A stretch of 64,000 nt of DNA, from NCBI RefSeq assembly GCF_028657945.1, contig NZ_CP059693.1:5270001-5334000 (forward strand), in the 5' to 3' direction. The notes beneath the pieces were generated by a model, which was not told the origin of the DNA, searched no databases, and saw only the letters and a list, made by a program, of their open reading frames with translations. Positions 37,801 through 52,800 of this stretch are shown here, piece by piece; positions within the stretch are counted from its first letter, which is position 1, and each line of letters begins with the position of its first letter. A program made the position numbers and the translations under genes. The DNA comes from Thalassomonas haliotis (GTDB lineage Bacteria; Pseudomonadota; Gammaproteobacteria; Enterobacterales; Alteromonadaceae).

Positions 37801-40800
37801 CCACGCTGACATTGGTGCCGGCATTGCCGCTGACACCGCTGGCGCTCTGGCTCTGGCCGCCGGTGCTTTGGCTGGTGCCGCTGCTGGTGCTGACACTGGC
37901 ACTCTGGCTGCTGTTGCTGCCGGCGCTGCCGCCGCGGGACGCCGAGCCGCTGGAGCCGCTGACATTGGTACTGGCGCTGCGACTGCCCGGGCCAGTCGGG
38001 CTGGCATCGGTAGCTTCAAGCTGGCCGGATAAGTTGCCGCTGATAGAGCCGCCTGCCGCTATGGTGCCGTAGGCGCCGCCGATAAAGTTCTCTTCTGTGC
38101 TTGTGCCTGTTTCTTGTTCGCTGTCTAACCTATAAACACCGGGTTCGCCACAACTGCCGTTCTCTAAGCCCACCAGACACCTGGCCACCCACTTCTGCCG
38201 GATCTCTGTGGTGGTGGAAATGCTCTTATTCTGGACGCTGTTGTTGGTCAGGCGGCTGCCGGAAAGGGTAATATTGCCGCCGGCGGAAATCGTGCTGTAA
38301 TTGTTGGTGATATTGCCGCTTAAGCTTAAATTGTTGCCGGCGGCTATGGTACCGGCAGTGCCGCCAACCGAGGCATTATAAACCGTGGTACTGGTGCTGG
38401 TTTTAGTTACATAAGTAATTTTGTCCCTTGAGCCGCCATAACCGCTAAAACCTGGCTCTCCCGGGCTGCCGCCGCCGGAAGTCGATACTGTGGTTTCTCC
38501 TTCGCTAAAACTGGTGCTGGTGCTGCTGCGGTTGTTGGTGATAGTGCCCGTCAGGCTCAGGTTGCGGGCGGCGCCGATAGAGCCGGCATTATTGGTAATG
38601 GTGCCGCCGCGCAAGGTGGCGTCGCCGCCGGAATAGATGCTGTTGGTATTGGTGATATTGCCGTCTATGGTCATATTGGCGCCGGCAAACAATAAATTGG
38701 AGTTGCTGGCATTGCCGTTGATATCCAAAGTGCCCGCCGCGGCCACTGTGCCGCTGTTGGTGATATTGCCGTTCACCGTCAAGGTGGCATCGCTGCTTAA
38801 GGTGCCTGTGTTGCTGATGCTGCCAAAATTAAGCTGGCCGTTGCCGTCAGACTGAATACTGCCGCTGTTGGTCAGGGCGCCGCCGCTTAAGGTTGCGCTG
38901 CCGCCGGCCACTATGCTGCCGCGGTTGGTGATGTTGTTGCCGCTGGTATTCAGCACCAGGTTGCCGCTGGCGCTTAAGGTATCGCCGCTTGCCAGGTTAA
39001 AGGCGCTGTAGGTGGTCAGGTTAAGATCGCGGCCGTAGATTTTCCCCAGCGCCAGGATATTGCTGTCCACGGTCACGCCGCCGTCGGACTGCAGCGAGCC
39101 GCTGTTGTTTAAACTGCCGGCACCGATATCAAGCGCGCTTTTGCCGCTGATGGTGCCCGAGTTGGTTAGGGTGTTGCTGCTTTGCACATCCGCGGCGCCG
39201 TTTCTACTGGCCAAAGTACCGCTGTTGCCGATACTCGACGCACTGACCGTCAAGGCAGAGGCCGCAGAAATCATACCGCTGCTGCTTAAACTGGAGCCGC
39301 CGCTCAAATCGATACTGCCGTTGGCCAAAATCAAACTGCCGCCGCCGTCGTTTTTAACGCTGCCGGCATTGATATCGAGCACACCTGTGCCCGCCGAAGT
39401 GATCTGGCCGTTGCTGTTGTCCAGCGCGCCCTGCGTCAAAATCGCCAGGCTGCTGCCGTCATTGGCAATCTTGCCCGAGCTGTTATTGATAGAGCTGGCG
39501 CTAAGTGCCGAGTTGCCGTTATTAAAGCCGATAACCTCGCCGCCGACATTGCTGAACCAGCTGCCGGCGTCGATATCAAAGTCGGCCGCGGTAATGGCGC
39601 CGCCGTCGTTATTGATGCTGGCGCCGGCATCCATCAGCAAAGCACCGGCGGTGGCGATCTGGCCGCCGTTTTGCGTGATGCTGCCGCTGGCATTTACCGT
39701 CAAGGCGCCGCTGCCGCTATGGCTGATGGTGCCGCCGCCGTTGTCTAAATTGCCGCTGGTGGCTTTTACGGTAAAGCTGGTATTGGAGGACTGTATGGTG
39801 CCGTTGCTGTTGTCCAGGCTGCCGGCAAGGATCTGTCCGCTGCCGCTGCCGGTGGAGGTAATGGTGCCGCCGCTGTTGTTGACCGTACCGGCGCGGATAT
39901 CGACATTGTTGCCCTGCATCAGACCATTGCTGTTGTTGACCGTACCTGAGGTAGTGATGCCTAAAGTGCCGTCGGCAATCAGTTGGCCGCCCCGGTTCTC
40001 CACCTCGCTGTTGATCTGCAAGTCGCCTTCGGTGTACAGCTTGCTGCCGGTATTAACAAAAGTGCCGCTGGTGTCTATGCTCAGCGCCTGCCTGGCATAA
40101 AGATCGCCGCTGCCGCTGAGGTTGCCCTGCAAGCTGGCCCTCCCCGCGGTAGAAACCTTACCGCCGTCGATATCCACAGTGCCGTTATTGCCCAGCACTA
40201 AGGTACCGGTGCCGGCGTGGATCAGCTGGCCGCTGTTGGTCACCGAGCCGCCAAAACTCATGCTGCTGCCGCTGTTGTAGATGGTGCCGGCATTGGTAAG
40301 CTGGCTGACAGCCAAATTCAGGGCATTGCTGGTGCTGCCGCTGGCCACCAAAACCCCGGAGCCGTTATTGTTGAACTGGTTGCCGCTGAAACTGGCGTTG
40401 GCACTTTCGATGCGGCCGCTGTTGGTTAAGGTAGAGAAGCCGCTAACGCTAAGATCATCCGCCGAGAGCGTGCCCGAATTGCTGATAGTGCCGCCGCTCA
40501 GGTTTGCGCTGCTGCCTCCGTAGAGCAAATTGCTGTTGCTGATGCTGGCGCCGCTGAGCGCTAAATTATTAGCAGCAGAAATCTGGCCGCTGTTGCTTAT
40601 GCTCGACGAGCCGCCGTTGACGGTTATATTTTGCGCGGTAATACGGGCGCTGCTGCCGTTGGTTAAACCGCCGTTAAGACTTAACGAGCCCGCTGCCTGC
40701 AGCTGACCGCTGTTATTGACACTGCCTGCCGCCAGCACCAGGTTACCGCCGGTCGCCACAGTGCCGCTGTTTTGCATGGTGCCCGACTGGCTCAGGGTAA

Positions 40801-43800
40801 AGCTGCCGCTGCCCTTATGAATTAAGTTGCCGCCGCTGTTGCTGATATTGTTTAACGACAGCAGCCAGTTTTGCGCATAACTGGCCAGGGTGCCGCCGCT
40901 GTTGTTGATGGTGCCCAGCGCGGATAAGTTCAACGAGTTGCTGCCGCTGCTGCTCGCCAGTACCGTACCGCTGCTGTTATTTAACGAACTGCCGCTAAGC
41001 ACCACAGTGCTGCCGTTGATGGCGCCGCCTGAGTTGTCGACTGCGCCGCTGCTGCCGACATTGACACTTTGCCCCTGCATCAGACCGGAGCGGTTGGCCA
41101 CGCTCGCTGCGCTCAGCTGCAACTGGCCGTCCGACTGTACCACGCCGCCGTTATTGGCGAAGCTGCTGCCGCCGTCGATAGTCAAGCTGCCGTTGGCCGC
41201 TAAGGTGCCCGAGGTATTATTGATACTGCTTGCATCCACCGTCGCGTTGCTTCCGGAGAAGATCACGCCGCTGCTGTTGGTTAAGCTGCCGCCTGCATCC
41301 AAGTTTAAGCTGCCGCCTGCCACCACAGAGCCGCTGCTGTTATTGACGGCGCCGCCGATATCCAGGGTTAAGTTGCCCGCCGACTCTATCTGGCCGCCGC
41401 TGCTTTGCAAACTGCCGGCGGTCAACACCTGGTTGCCGCGGGAAGTGATCACCCCGGAGTTGTTGTTAAGCGTGCCGGTACTCAGGGCCAAGCTGCCCTG
41501 GGAGATCAGCGCGCCGGAGCCGTTATCAAAACTGCCCGCCTGGCTGATGGTCAGGGCGCCGTTGCCCTGCAAGCGGATTTGCCCGCCGTTATTGGACAAG
41601 GTGCCGATATTTCTGAGATCTAAATTGCTGGCGTTTGACTCGATAATACCGCCGCTGTTGTTGGTCAAAGCGCCGCTGACGGTTAAGTCCAGGCTGTTGC
41701 CGCTGCTGCTTCTCGAGAGCAGCAATCCGCCGCTGTTATCCAGGTTAGTGCTGTTGACGCTCAGGTTATCCGCCTGGATCACACCGCCGCGGTTGCTCAC
41801 TTCATTGATGGTTAAGCGGACATCCTGCCCGGAAATCACCGCCTGCCTGCCGTTGATACTGTTATTGCTTAAACTGTTTAATGCCAGCGCAATCACCCCG
41901 CCGCTGGCCAGGGTGCCGCCGTTATTGTTGAGATCGCTGAAACCGGATAAGGCCAGGCTGCCGCTGCCCTGGTGGATCGCCGAGCCTTGCTGGTTGTTAA
42001 AGCTGGCGCCGCTGATTTCCATATTGGTAGCGCTGCTCGCCATCACGCCGTTGCTATTGTCTATGGCGCCGCTGGTATTGATACGATAGACACTGCCGCT
42101 GCCGGTAATGCTGCCGCCGCTGTTGTTTAAACTGCCGGCATCCAGGGTCAACGAACCGCCGGCAAACATGCCGCCGCCGCTGTTGTTGACGGCGCCGCTG
42201 TCGATATCCAGCGCCTGTGCCGCCTCTATGGTGCCGCCCTGGTTGCTCAAACTGCCTTCAAGGGTAAGATCCCCCAGGCTCAGCAGCTGGCCCTGGTTAT
42301 TGATAACCTTGTTGGCACTCAGGGTGCCGCCGCTTAGCAGCAGGATTTCACCCTGGCTGTTGTCTACGCCGTTATTTAGCGTTAAGCCCGTGCCCCGGGT
42401 CTGGATCACGCCGCCGCGGTTATTGATCTCATTGCCAGTATTGAGGATTAACGACTCGCTTTGGCTATCGCTGGCATATAAAACCCCGGAGTTGCCGATA
42501 TTCGTTGCCGTCAGGGTCAGCAATTCACCGGCCAGGGTGCCGCTGTTAACTAACTGTCCGCTGTTTAGCGTCAGCTGAGCCGCCTGGATCACCCCGGCAT
42601 TGTTAACATTGGCGGCATCGATAGCTAAAACGCCGACAGCGCTGATCTCGCCGCTGCTGTTTAAATTGGCCAAGGTCAGGGCAAAGCTGCCTGCCCCCTG
42701 CTGCAGCAAGACGCCGCTGCCGTTATTTAAGGTATCCGCTGCCAGGGTAAAGTCACCGCCCTGGTTATAAACCAGGCCGTTGTTGTTGGCCAGTTCGTCC
42801 GTCAGGCTCAGCGCTAATCCCGAGGCCGAAAGCAGCTGGCCGCCGGTGTTGTCCAGGCTGTTGGCCTCTAGCTCAAGTGCGCCTTCGGACAGTAATACCC
42901 CGGCAGTATTATTAAGGTTATAATCACTGTTAAGGGTGAGATCTCCCGAGGCCTGGATCACCCCGGAGGTATTGTTTAATGCGTCACCGCCGGTTTCGCC
43001 GTCAAGGTTGAGGGTGACATTGCCTAAACCGGCAATGACGCCGCTTTGGTTGTTCAGCGCCTGGGTGCTGCTGATCACAAACTCGCCGCTGCCGGTATGG
43101 CGCAGGGTGCCGCCCTGGTTGTTGATATTCTGGTTATCCAAAGTCCAGTTAGTGCTGTTGACCTCAAGCTCCCCCCCCTGGCTGTTATCGAATAAACCGG
43201 AAAGGGTTAAGGCGAAGCTTTCACCGCCGGAGAGTACCAGGCCGTTTTGGTTGTTGATATTGGCCAGGGTCAGGGCCATGGAGGTTGAAGACTCTAACAC
43301 GCCGTTTTGGTTATCGATATTGCTGCTGTCGATATCAAGGTTGGCGGCGCTGATCACGCCATTGCCGTTATTGCTCAGGCTCTGGCTGTTGATGGTCAGC
43401 AGGTTTTCGCTGCGGATCAGACCGCCGTTGCTGCCGATATTATCGGCATTCAGGGTCAGCTTATCGCCGGAGGCTATCACGCCGCTGCCGTTAATGATAT
43501 CGGCGGCATTAACAGTTAACTGCTCGACATCGCCGATAATGCTGCCGTTATCGTTGGTCAGGCTTTGGGCTATATCCAGGGTCGCGGTGTCGCCGAAACT
43601 GCTGATCTCGCCGCCGGTATTATCGAGATTATCCAGGGTTAACCGGCTGTCGCCGCTTACCTGGAGCACACCGTTTTGGTTATTGAGATCGCCGCCGCTC
43701 AGGGCAAAGTCTGCCAGCGCATAAACCGCGCCGTCCTGGTTGATCAGCTGAGCCAGGCTTAACAGACCGCTACCGGCATGGACTAAGGTGCCCTGGCTGT

Positions 43801-46800
43801 TGTCCACAATCTGGTTAAACACCAGCTGCTCGCCGTGGCTTTGTATTTGTCCGCTGTTGGTGATAACGCCGCCGGCATTAATGGTTAACGACTGGCCGGA
43901 AGTGCCGGTGGCCAGTATCAAACCGCTGTTATCAAAACTTGTGCTGTCGATGTCGAGCTGCCCGCCCTGGAGCGTGCCCCGGTTGTTGAGGTTGGTCACA
44001 TCAAGCTCAAGCGAAGCGGCATCGATCACCCCCTGGTTATCCAGGTTGGCGGCAAGCAGTTGCAATTGCTGCGCCGAGGTAATTTGCCCCGAGCCGTTGC
44101 TGAGATTATTGGTCACCGTCAGCTGCAGCTTTTCCGTGTTTTGCTGGCTGATCAGTCCTCCGTCATTACTGAGATCAAAGGCATTGATGGTCGCATCGGC
44201 GGCCGTGGTCACGATTTGCCCGGCATTATTATCGAGCAAACCGGCGATGGTCATGGCAAAACCGGCATTGCCCGCCACTAAGCCCCCGGCATTGGTCAAG
44301 CTGTCGGCATTGACACTCAGGTTATCGGCGTGGAGCAAACCGTCATTGTTATTGATGGTTTCGCTGGTCAGGCTGATAGCTGTTGCCAGGATTTGTCCGC
44401 CGCTGCCGCTGCCATTGTCCAGGCTGTTATCAAGACTTTTGCTGCTCAGCACCAGGTTTTGCGCGCCGATCACCCCGCCCTGGTTATTGACAGAATCGCC
44501 AACAGTTAAGGTCATTAACTCCCGGGCAAATACCAAGAGGTTACCCTGGCTGTTGTTGATATTGTCCAGCGTCAGGGCCATGCCGTTATCCGCCTGCACC
44601 AAACCGGATGTATTGGTCAGGGTGGCGGCCGTTAGCGCCAAGCTGCCCTCGGTTAATATTTCACCCTGGTCGTTAATCACTTCACCTGAGGTATTGAGGG
44701 TGAAGCTGCCCTCGCCCAGGTGGGCAATTTGTCCCGCCTGGTTGTTGATGGCCATATCCGTTAACGAGAGATCTTCACCGTAGCTGATGAGCGCACCAGT
44801 ATTGGTTAAACTGTCGGTGAACAGTTGCAGGCTTTCACCCGAGCTTCCTCTGGCGATAATGTTACCGCTGTTGTTTAGCCCTGTGCTGGTCAGCAACGCC
44901 TGCCCGGCGACGATATCGCCGCTGTTGTCCAGGCTCTGGCTGTTGATGGTCAGCCGGGTCGCATCTATGGCGCCGCGGTTGTTGATACTGGTGCTGTTAA
45001 GGGCTAATTCACCTGCGCTGAGAGCACCTTCGCTGTTCAGGTTTTGGCTGTTGATCACTAAGGCACTGTTACCGGCAATGGTGCTGATATGGGTCGCGGG
45101 ATCTGTCTGCGACAGGGTGTTGTCTACACTGCCGGTATTAATAGTCAGCACATCCGTACCGCTATGGCTGATGGTGCCGCCGCGGTTATCCAGACTGGTC
45201 GCCGAGAGCAGCGCCTGCTCGCCGGCGCCGTATATTTGTCCGAGCTGGTTATCCAGGCTATTGCTCACATTAACCGTCAGGCTTTGCCCGTTTTCACCCA
45301 GCGCCAGCACTTGGCCCCGGCTGTTGTCCAGTTCATCGGCGTTTAAGGTTAAGCTTTGCGTGCCGATCAAAGCCCCCTGGCGGTTAAGCAGCTGATCACT
45401 GTCCAGGGTCAAATGGGCGGCAACAATTTCCCCCTGGTCGTTGGCCAGGGTATCGGTTTTAAGATTTAAGCTGCCGTCACTCAGCAATAAACCGCCGTTA
45501 TTGTTCAGGGTATCGACCGCCAGGCTATCGAGCACTTCCAGGGTAAAGACCCCCTGGCCATAATGGAGAATTTGCCCGTTATCGTTATTCAGCACCAGAT
45601 TGCTGAGGCTGAAGTTTTCACCATTGCTGGCAATAATCCCGGTATTATTTAAGGTTTGCAGCGCCAGCAGCAGGCTTTGCTCCTGCTCTCCCGCCGCCAG
45701 CAGCTGACCGCTGTTGGTTAAGGCAGTTAAAGTCAACTGCGCCTGCTGCGTTTCAATCACACCGGCATTGTTTAAGGTAGTTGCCGCCAGGGTCAGTTGC
45801 TGCGCCTGGATATTGCCGTCGCTGGTCAAGCTATCGCCGCTCAGGGTGAGATTATCCGCCAGCAGTGCGCCGCTGTTGTTCAAATCTGCGGCAGTCACGG
45901 ATAAAGCGCCGGCAGAAGCGACAGAGCCGGTTGCCAGGTTATCCAATAAAGCCGTGGTCAGGGTCAGTAAACCGTTACCGGCATAGCTGATATCACCGCT
46001 GTTGCTGATGCCGGCCGCAGTGATGTTCGCGCTGTCGCCGTTTGCATAAATCAAACCCTCCTGGTTATCCAGGCTGGTGGTCACCGTCAGAGCCAGGCTT
46101 AACCCCGAATCGGCAAAGGCGGCTATTTCTCCGTCTTCATTTAACAAGGTATTGGTGGCGATCACCGCCTGATCGGCGTAGATATTGCCCTGGCGGTTGA
46201 CCAAACCGGTCAGGGTCAGCGCCAGCTGGCCGTTGCTGTTGATCAGGCCGTTGATATTATTCAGGTTAGTCGCGCTCACTGTCAGGCTAGTGCTGGCCGC
46301 CAAAGTGCCTGAATTGTTGATTTCACTGCTGCTGACGGTTAACCCGTCGGCGCTGATCAAACCGTTATTGCTGATATTGGTGACATTAATATCAGCCGTG
46401 GCGGCGCTAAGTTGGCCGCTGCTTGCCTGGCTCAGGGTTTGCGCTTGCAGCGTTAATTCGTTGGCGGCGATGGCGCCGTTGCTGGTCAGGGTATCGGTAT
46501 CAAGTGCCAGCTGCTGCGCCGCGATGATCTGTCCCGAGTCGCCGTTATCGATATCGGTCACGGTAAGGTTGGCGTTATTGGCCGCCAGGCTGCCTTGCCG
46601 GTTGCTCAGCCGATCGGCCGTGATGCTCAGATCTTGCAGGAATTCCATGCTGCCCTGGCTGTTGTCCAGCTGTTTAAGCTGCAACCGGTTGTCCAGGGCA
46701 TTTGAAGCAATGACACCGCCGCTATTGTCTATGTTTTCGCTGACATTGATCACCAGCTGATCGCCGCCAGTCACCACCAGCTGACCGCCGCGGTTATCGA

Positions 46801-49800
46801 CTTGCCCCGTGGTGATAGCAACATCCTGCGTCGCCTGAAGCAGGCCGCTGCTGTTGTCTAAGCTGTCGGCGGTTAAGCTCAGCTCACCGTCCACCAGCCA
46901 TTGCCCCCGGTTATTGACTGTGGCGGCATTAACTAAGGTATCGGCTGCCTGGATCAAACCGCTATTGGTTAGATTATCCAGCGCCAGGGTAAGTTCGGCG
47001 GCGCTGATACCGGCGTCGGTTAAATTCAGCAGCTGGCCGACCGTTAGCGCCATATTGCCCTGACTGTAGATCAGGCCATTATTGCTCAGTTCATCCGCCG
47101 TTAAAGCAAGCGCGCCGTTGCTGGCAATCTGCCCCTGGCCGTGGTTATTGCTGCCGCTGGTGATCCGGGTGATATCCAGCGCCAAAGTACCGCTGCCGCT
47201 GTGGCTGATGCTGCCGCCGAGGTTTTCCAGCTCTGCCGCGCTGATTGCCGCAGACTCGGAAGCGGCAAAGATACTGCCGTTGGTATTGCTGATCTTTTCT
47301 GTCACCGCCACCGTCAGCGCCTGGCCGGTTTCGTTAAAGGCTTCGATGGCGCCGTTATCGTTGATCAGGCTGTCACTGGTGAGCGCCACCTGGCCGCCGG
47401 CTAAACGACCGCCGCTGTTGTCCAGGGTCTGGGCAATATTAAGCGTTAATAACTGCCCGGCCAAGAGCACAATGTCACCGTCGATATTATTGAGTTCATC
47501 CAGGGCGATCACGGCGCTGCCGCCCGCCTGGATAAGGCCCTGCTCGTTATTGACCACGCCTGTGGTTAAGGCAAGCGAGCCTTGTGTGGCGATGATACCG
47601 GCAACATTGTTGAGTTCATTCTGGACATCCAGGGTTAATACCCCGGCGCCGAAATGGGCCAGGGTGCCGCCTGTGTTATCAAACAGCATGTCGCTGAAAT
47701 CCAGGGATTCGCCGTTGCTGATGATGCTGCCGCTGTTGCCAAGCTGCTCCACGGTAAGGGCCAGGCTGTTGCCGCCAGTGCCGCTGCTGCTTAAGCTGCC
47801 GCTGTTATTGACTTGCCTGGCCGCCAGGTTTATCTGCTGAGCCAGCATATCGCCCTGGTTGTCCAAAGTGTCGGCGCTGAGATCCAGGTTGGCGGCGGCA
47901 AGCAATTCACCGCTTTGCGTGATGGTTTGCGCGCTTATCGAGAGCTGATCTGCGCTGATGCTGCCCTGGCTGGCCAATGCCCTGGTATTCAGGGTTAACC
48001 GGCCGTTGGCCGCCACCTGCCCTGAGCCCAGGTTATCCAGCGTTGTGGTATTCACTTCTAACTCGCCGTCACCGGCAAGTACGATAGCGCCGTCGCTGTT
48101 GGTTATTGCCGCCGCGTTGATGTGCGCATTTTGACCGGCGATCAAAAGCTGACCCGAACTGTTGTCAAAATGGTTGCTGATATTGATCTCGGCGGCAGCT
48201 GGCAATATCCCGTCCTGCATGGAACTTTGGGCCAGGGAAGCCAAAATCTGCCCCTGGGTATTGGTTAAATTATCCGCGGCTAAACGCACTTGCCCGCCGC
48301 TGATCTCTCCCTGGCTGTTATCGATTTCCGGGCTGCTGATATCGAGCAGCGCGCCGCTTGCCAGGACACCGGCAGCATTGTTGACTTGCCCGGTAGTCAG
48401 GGTCATGTCGCCGCTGCTTTGTATCAGGCCCTGGCTGTTGTTGATTATATCCGAGGTTAAAGCCAGCTGACCGTTAGCGATCAATTCGCCGCCGGTATTT
48501 TCCAATGTCTGCTGTAGCTCCAGGGTAAAGACCCCGGCGCCGGCATGCACTATGCTGCCGCCGGTGTTATCCAGCAACATTTGTGTCAGGGACAGGTTTT
48601 CCCCGCCCGAATAAATCACCCCGCGGTTGCTTAAGCTGGGCGTTGCGATCGCTAAGCTTTCTCCGCTCTGGCCCAGAGCCTGGATATAACCCGAGTTAGT
48701 CAGCTGCTCTGCGGTTAAACTTAATCCTTCGCCGCTGATGCTGCCTTCGTTGACAAGCTGGTCGGTATCAAGCATTAATTGCCCTTCGCCGGTGATTTGT
48801 CCCGTACCCAGGTTATTCAGCTGCGCGGCGCTGATGCTGCCGTCACCGACAAGATAAATTTCGCCGTCAGTATTATCCAATTCCGCAGCTGACAAAGTGT
48901 TTTCGCTGCCTGCGCTGTAGATTAAGCCGCCGGCATTGTCCAGCTGAGAGTCCGGATTTGCACTCAGCTCCAGCCTTAATGCCCCTGCCACATCCGACAG
49001 TGCCGCCAGCTGGCCGCCGCTATTGTCCAGGCTGTCGGTGACTATCGCCAACGAACCGGCCCGGATTTGTCCCTGCTGATTGAGCACCCCGGGGGTCGTG
49101 ATCACTAAACTGCCGGTGCTGCTGATTTGCCCCTGGCTATTATCCAGGCTGGTGGCACTCAGGGTGAGCTCTCCCGCCGTAGCGATCACCCCGGACTGGT
49201 TATTTAAATCGGCCAGGGTATCAATACTCAGCACACCTGATCCGGTATGCATGATAGTGCCTTCCTGGTTATCCAAGAGCAGCTCGCTCAGCTTGAGGTT
49301 TTCACTGTTGCTGTAAAGGGTGCCGCTGTTGGTTAAGTTGGCAAGATCAAGTTCAAGCTCGGCGCCGCTGCTTAAGCCGGAAACCTGGATCACACCGCTG
49401 TTGGTCAAACTATTGCCGGAAATCACGGCACTTTGTACTAACAGCTCTCCCGAGTTAGTAATATCTGTGGCGCTAAGCTGCAGCATATTCGAGATGAAAC
49501 TGCCGCTGTTATTAAAGGAGCTTGCCGTTAGCGAAGCAGAAGCACTACTGATCACACCGGCATTTTCCAGTGATGTGGCAAAGACACTTAAACTCCCTGC
49601 CGCATTGATCACACCGTCTTCACCGTTGTCTATGGCGTTCACCGCAAGATTTAAATTATTGGCGACAAGTGTACCGCTTTCATTAGTCAGGCTTTGACTG
49701 TTGATCACGGCTTGACTGCTGTTAATTTCAATAATGCCCGACTCATTGTGCAGACGGTTGCTGACGACCAGCTCGCTGGAGCTGCCGCCCAGGTTAATCA

Positions 49801-52800
49801 TTTGCCCCTGGCGGTTATCTAGCTCGCCGGCACGAATAGCGAAATCTTCAGCTGACTGGATCAATCCCTGCTGGTTATCCAGGCGGTTAACGCTTATATC
49901 CAACCCCTGCCCGGCGGAAATTTCACCGTTCAGGTTATTCAGGGCCGCCTGTGCCAGCTCTATTTGTCCCTGGCCATAAATCACGCCGTTTTCATTGGCC
50001 AGGCTATTATTACTGCTAAGGCGCAGCACGCCAGAGCCAAAATGCAGCAACTGACCGCTGTTATCTACCGCGATATCCAGCAGGTTAAAGTCCTGGCCAT
50101 GGCTTTCGATGCGGCCGCTGTTTTCCAGCTGTTCACCCTGTATAGATAAGGCATCAACCGCCTCACCGCTGGCCAGTAATAAGCCGCTGTTTACCAAAGC
50201 AGAGCCATTTAACGCCAGCTGCCGCGCCTGGATAGTACTGCTGTCGCCGTTAGCTAAGTTGCTGCCGGTAAGAGTAACCGCATCGGCGCTGATTAATGCC
50301 TCGCCCCGGTTGGAGACTGTGTCTGCAACCAGGTCAAGCTGCTGAGTTGCCGTCAGGTAGGCATCCTGGTTGAGCAAATTATCTGTGGTGATAGCCAGGT
50401 TTTGCCCGCTGATTTGTCCGCCATTGTTGGTCAGGCTTTCACTGATGTTGGCCGTTAAACCTGTCCCGGCTTCAATCAACCCCTGCTGGTTATTCACTTG
50501 CTGCCCGCTCAGGCTAATGGATTGCTCACTGATAAGCTGTCCGCCAAGGTTTTCCAGCTTATCGGCAGCAATGGTTAATGCTTGCTGTGCCTGGATATTA
50601 CCTTGCTCGTTGACCAGCTGTTCGGCATTGATGGCTATCAGCTGGCTGACGATATTACCGCCGGAATTGCTTAATGAATTAACAGTCAGGGCCAGTTCGT
50701 TACCGGCGGAGATCACCCCTTCACTATTGGCCAGGTTTTCACTGGTGATGTCGGCATTATGGCCTGTCCGGATCAACCCCTGGTTATTATCCAGCGACGT
50801 TGACCCCAGGCTAAGCTGACCGCTGCCACTGTGCAGTAGCTGCCCCTGGTTGTTGATGATATCGGCGGAAGTTACATTGAGGTTGTTGCTGTAGGCTTCT
50901 ATGGTGCCGAAACTGTTGTCCAGGCGCTCGCTGATATTGAGTTGTAAACTGTTGTCTTGCTGATCAAAAGCGGCAATAACACCTTGCCCGTTGCTCAGCT
51001 CCCGGGCGCTGAGGGATACCAGCTCTCCCTGGATATTACCGCCGGTATTGATAAGCTGATCACCCGCCAATGCCAGCTGTGTCGCCACAATCAGCCCCTG
51101 GCTGTTATCCAGGGTTTGCACCATATTGAGCACCAGGGCACCGTTGCCCAGGAGGTTAATTTGTCCGCCGTCATTACTTAAGGCATTGGCACTAATGGCA
51201 ATATCTTCGCTGCTAAACTGCAGTACGCCGCCGTTATTGTTCAGGGTTTGCGAAATATTCAGCTGAGGAGTTAATGCATAGGTAAATAATAAATTACCGC
51301 TGTTATTCAGGTTCTCCAGGGTAAAGCTGCTGCCGGTCTGAACTTCCAGGGTACCGCTGTTGCTGAAATCCCCTGTGCTCAGTTCAAGTGTACCTTGCGC
51401 CAGCCAATCCCCCCGGTTTAGCACCTGCTCACTGGCATCTATTTGCGCCAAACCTTCGGTGACCACTAAGCCGCCATTCACCTGAAAGCTTTGCCCGTCA
51501 ACCTTAAGCGCTCCCTGTTCACCGTATTGATAGAGCTGCCCCTGCTCAAGGGTAAAATCATTGAGGCCAATATTTACTTCATTTGCCTGGATATTACCGC
51601 TATTAACCCCGGTTCCTCCGCTTAAGCTAACGGCCTCACCGCTGATATCACCGGAGTTGGTCAACTGAGCCGCGCCGATATTGATATTATCCGACTGGAG
51701 CAAACCATTTTCTTCATTGACCAGTTCACCGGCAGAGAGCAAAATTTCAGAAATATTGGCGATATTGCCCTCATTAGTGAGGGTATTGGCAACCTCAATC
51801 GATAAAGCAGCACCGGCTTGCAGCTGGCCTTCACCGTCCAGACCTGCGTATATTTCACCGCTCTGCTGTAATTCTGCGCTCTTGATATCCAACTGAGTTG
51901 CCGCCGCCAGGGTGCCCTGGTTATTCAGGCTGCCACCGGCTGAAACGCTCACCTGATCGGCATAAGTGCTGCCTGTGGTGGTGATATCCCCGCTCGCCGA
52001 GTTAAGTCTCACACTCTCGTTGGCCAGGGTATCTTTTAATCTCAGCTCACCGTCGGCGGTTAATTCCAGCTCATTGACGGCATTGACTAAACCTTCACTT
52101 CTTACCCCTAAACCGGCTTCGGTGCCGAGCAGGGTAATGCTGTTGCTGTACATGCTGCCCAGGGCACTGGCGTCCAGGGCAAATAACGGCTTAACTCCCA
52201 ACGGCTGCTCAGACAGGGCTTTGCCTTGCCCGGTCTGGTAATCATAATAATTAGCCCCGGTTAAGATGTTGAGCTTATCGCTGTAGATAGCGGCATTGAC
52301 ATACATGGCGCGGGTTAAAATATCGAACTGGCTGACATTGCCGGCATTCATGCCCAGGCCGTCAAAAACCACGCTGCCCTGGTTGATGTTAAAACCGCGT
52401 AATTCACCGTTAAGCACATCCGGCGCACCGGTAGCAAAAATGACCCTGGGGGTATTGATAAAACCACAACCGTTACAGCTGATACCGTTGGCATTAGCCA
52501 GCACAAACTCCGCCGAATTTCCTAAAATTTCGGTATAGCCCAACAATGACGAAGCCGAGCCGCCGTTGACCTCGGCCAGGATAATTTTCGCGCTGCCGCC
52601 GGCCAGACGCCGGTTACCGTCGGTCCAGCCGCCAAGCACAGAGATTTGCGGCGTCAGGCTGTTATTGAGGATCAGGCCGCTTTCGGAAACATTAAACTTG
52701 CTGAACAGGTTATGGGAAACCCCTTTGGCGCTGGCTTCGGCAATATCCACCACGGTAGTGCCGTTGGCAGACTCCTTTAATCCCGCCTGGTTGATATTGG

